Shown: positions 62,378 through 64,000 of the stretch, one piece after another
Layout of the letters: each line of letters begins with the position of its first letter
How positions within the stretch are numbered: position 1 is the stretch's first letter
Assembly: GCF_024362695.1 (NCBI RefSeq)
Contig: NC_065431.1
Coordinates: 2,424,624 to 2,488,623 of the forward strand
Reading direction: 5' to 3'
DNA: 64,000 nucleotides
Origin: Pectinophora gossypiella
Lineage: Eukaryota > Arthropoda > Insecta > Lepidoptera > Gelechiidae
Made by a program: the position numbers and the translations under genes
The notes under the pieces: model-generated
What the model saw: only the letters and a program-made list of their open reading frames with translations
What the model was told of the DNA's origin: nothing
The model's database searches: none

Positions 62378-62546
62378 AAAGAACGTCTAGGGCCCTGTGC
62401 CGAGGTTTTTCTTGCAGCTTCTTTTCCCCGGCTATACAGGTTGTGAGAAGCTGCAGTAGTAAGGCGGATGAGACGTTCGTTATGTAAAAATTGACGTTTC
62501 AAAGTGTAACTATGTTACCTATCGAATAAAGATATTTTTGGTTTTT
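62378..62546 (+). mobile_element. LG LINE 3' tail, long copy
   Basis: cgtctagggccctgtgccga, gttgtgagaagctgcagtag, tatcgaataaagatattttt. Confidence 0.8.
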
Positions 62547-62833
62547 GACGAAGCCTGTGGTGGATTTAATGATCTTGTTTAAAATCTTTTTGAATTAATA
62601 CTTTATTATCAATTATATATTCTTAATTATGATTCCTTTTTTTTGGATTTGAATTTGTAAGTTTAGATAAACACGACAGTGGTAGTAAAATAATACTGTA
62701 GGCGTAGGTACAAAATTGTTGTCCCCACTTTGTCCAGTCTGTTAGATGTTGATAATCTTTGTCCACACTTGAATTCGAACTTATAAACTAACATGGTCGA
62801 GATAACGAATGTTACTAATAAATAAAACTGAAC

Positions 62834-63130
62834 TCTTCTTCTAATAAACCCACACGGGGTTGTAACATGAATTACCAACATCATCAACCCTGGTGTGGTT
62901 ATTATTGAGCCGTCTAAGACCCCTGACATGGCTCATGTAACGACTTACTTACAACAGTAAGTAGTAACCGGGACCAACGGCTTAACGTGCCGTCCGAAGC
63001 AGGGATCATCTTACTTTCGGACAATCAGGTGATCAGCCTGTAATGTCCTACGCAAGCTAGAGATCACGAAGTGATTTTTGTGATATGACCCCACCGGGAT
63101 TCGAACGCGGGACCTCCGGATCGTGAGCCA
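62834..63130 (-). mobile_element. S1 SINE, near full length
   Basis: Tail cttcttctaataaacccaca through the core to box B complement gattcgaacgcgggac. Confidence 0.85.
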
Positions 63131-63157
63131 CTTAAAAACATGGATTAGATATTTTAC

Positions 63158-63295
63158 CTGCAGTGTTCACTAACACAATTGACTTGACCATTATAGACGG
63201 CGATACGGCTCACATCACGTTGGTCTAACAGAAAGCTCGGTGAGGTGTGGGTACTTAGTTCATCTTGCGATGGATGAACCTCTGACTACCCCACG
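63158..63295 (+). mobile_element. S5 SINE 3' part
   Basis: ctgcagtgttcactaacaca, gacggcgatacggctcacat, to cctctgactaccccac. Confidence 0.8.
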
Positions 63296-63299
63296 ACAT

Positions 63300-63629
63300 A
63301 GAAGAACGCGCATTTTATATGAAAACCGTTGTTGCCGGTTCAACCCTTCTCTCTTTTACTACTACTCCTGCAAACAGATAACTACGATAGCTCTACTGCT
63401 TCTCAAATTCCATAGCGACTTTTCCGGCAGTGTATATTTTATGTGATAGGCTGCAATTTTATCATTACTTTTCGTAAGATATTGCATACAAACGTAATTT
63501 TTTTGAGAAATAGCTGATCATACTAAGGTTTGCAGCTTTCCTGTGATAAGGATCTCCTTGCATGATAGTCGATATTTGATTTTTTGCTCTGCAGGTCATA
63601 ATGCACAAGACTACCTTTTAATATACTAT
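63300..63629. other. Unassigned spacer
   Basis: No supported gene or repeat. Confidence 0.4.
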
Positions 63630-63745
63630 CGCGGAGCTCCGTGGGTCGTAAAGTTTGCGGACGAGTGGAGTGCAAGTTGAAGTAAGTACATAAACTATTG
63701 GCTCCTACATGTATGGCGCGTGTTTCGCGCTCACTTGGTCCTTCT
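63630..63745 (+). repeat. Upstream-P-like repeat
   Basis: cgtaaagtttgcggacgagt and gaagtaagtacataaact match the complement of 18441-18548. Confidence 0.5.
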
Positions 63746-63845
63746 AACCTCTTTCTCTATTCCGTGGACTACCCCAATTGGGATATAGTTGTTGAAATTC
63801 CTAATCTTTACGCTATACGCCAAGGCGATACATTTTACATATATT

Positions 63846-63940
63846 GCTCTAGAGCAATAAGGCCGCCCAAATTGTACTGTATTCATGTGTTATGTCTAAT
63901 GGTAAATTGAGTTCTGTGCAATAAAGTATATTTGATTTTT
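63846..63940 (+). mobile_element. LC LINE 3' tail
   Basis: agagcaataaggccgcccaa and tctgtgcaataaagtatatt. Confidence 0.7.
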
Positions 63941-63943
63941 TTT

Positions 63944-64000
63944 TAAAGAACGTCTAGGGCCCTGTGCCGAGGTTTTTCTTGCAGCTTCTTTTCCCCGGCT
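63944..64000 (+). mobile_element. LG LINE 3' tail, cut by window end
   Basis: aaagaacgtctagggccctg to ttttccccggct, identical in order to 62378. Confidence 0.8.

Overview
The window looks like nuclear DNA of a lepidopteran (moth or butterfly). It is AT-rich, eukaryotic and packed with tRNA-derived SINEs, RTE-like and CR1/Jockey-like LINE tails, small terminal-inverted-repeat elements and Helitron-like pieces of the kinds common in that order. The species cannot be named from the sequence. There is no operon, no complete gene and no intact autonomous transposon. The longest real coding relic is the 3' part of a LINE reverse transcriptase (26808-28081, minus strand). Most other open frames are chance readings through SINEs and LINE tails.

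Family names used here are local labels. S1, S2, S4 and S5 are tRNA-like SINEs. S3 is a SINE whose head combines a tRNA-like box A with a segment resembling the internal region of 5S rRNA. S6 is a short SINE-like tail. P is a poly(A)-tailed retroposon, probably the 3' end of a LINE. RT-A, RT-B, RT-F and RT-H are 3' ends of RTE-like LINEs. LZ is the reverse-transcriptase LINE. LC, LG, LT and LY are other LINE 3' tails; T8 is a tail with a CATA repeat. M1-M4 are foldback or TIR elements. HL and HL2 are Helitron-like or LEP1-like repeats.

Layout: 1-9 kb is S1, S3, S4 and P copies with a palindromic LY pair at 2.6-2.8 kb. 10-14 kb is M1 foldback elements, one split by an 818-bp piggyBac-like element. 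15-24 kb is a mosaic of SINEs, P and RTE tails, including a 5'-inverted LINE insertion at 18.14 kb. 25.1-26.6 kb is a low-repeat island with a plausible first coding exon (25305-25560, minus). 26.8-28.1 kb is the LZ LINE nested in RT-B. 29-35 kb holds P, M2, satellites and S4. 35.9-36.9 kb is a TA-flanked element with a nested retroposon. 37-54 kb is again a dense SINE/LINE mosaic. 55-58 kb is sparser. 58.6-59.7 kb is a nest several levels deep with the outer target-site duplication intact. 60-64 kb has a good first-exon candidate (61255-61301, minus) and an abnormal GC-rich patch (62036-62280).

The strongest results are nested insertions with readable target-site duplications, which fix the polarity and order of several families, and the tRNA/5S hybrid structure of S3. 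The amount of nested, decayed repeat and the lack of genes would suit heterochromatin, possibly a W chromosome, but that is inference.
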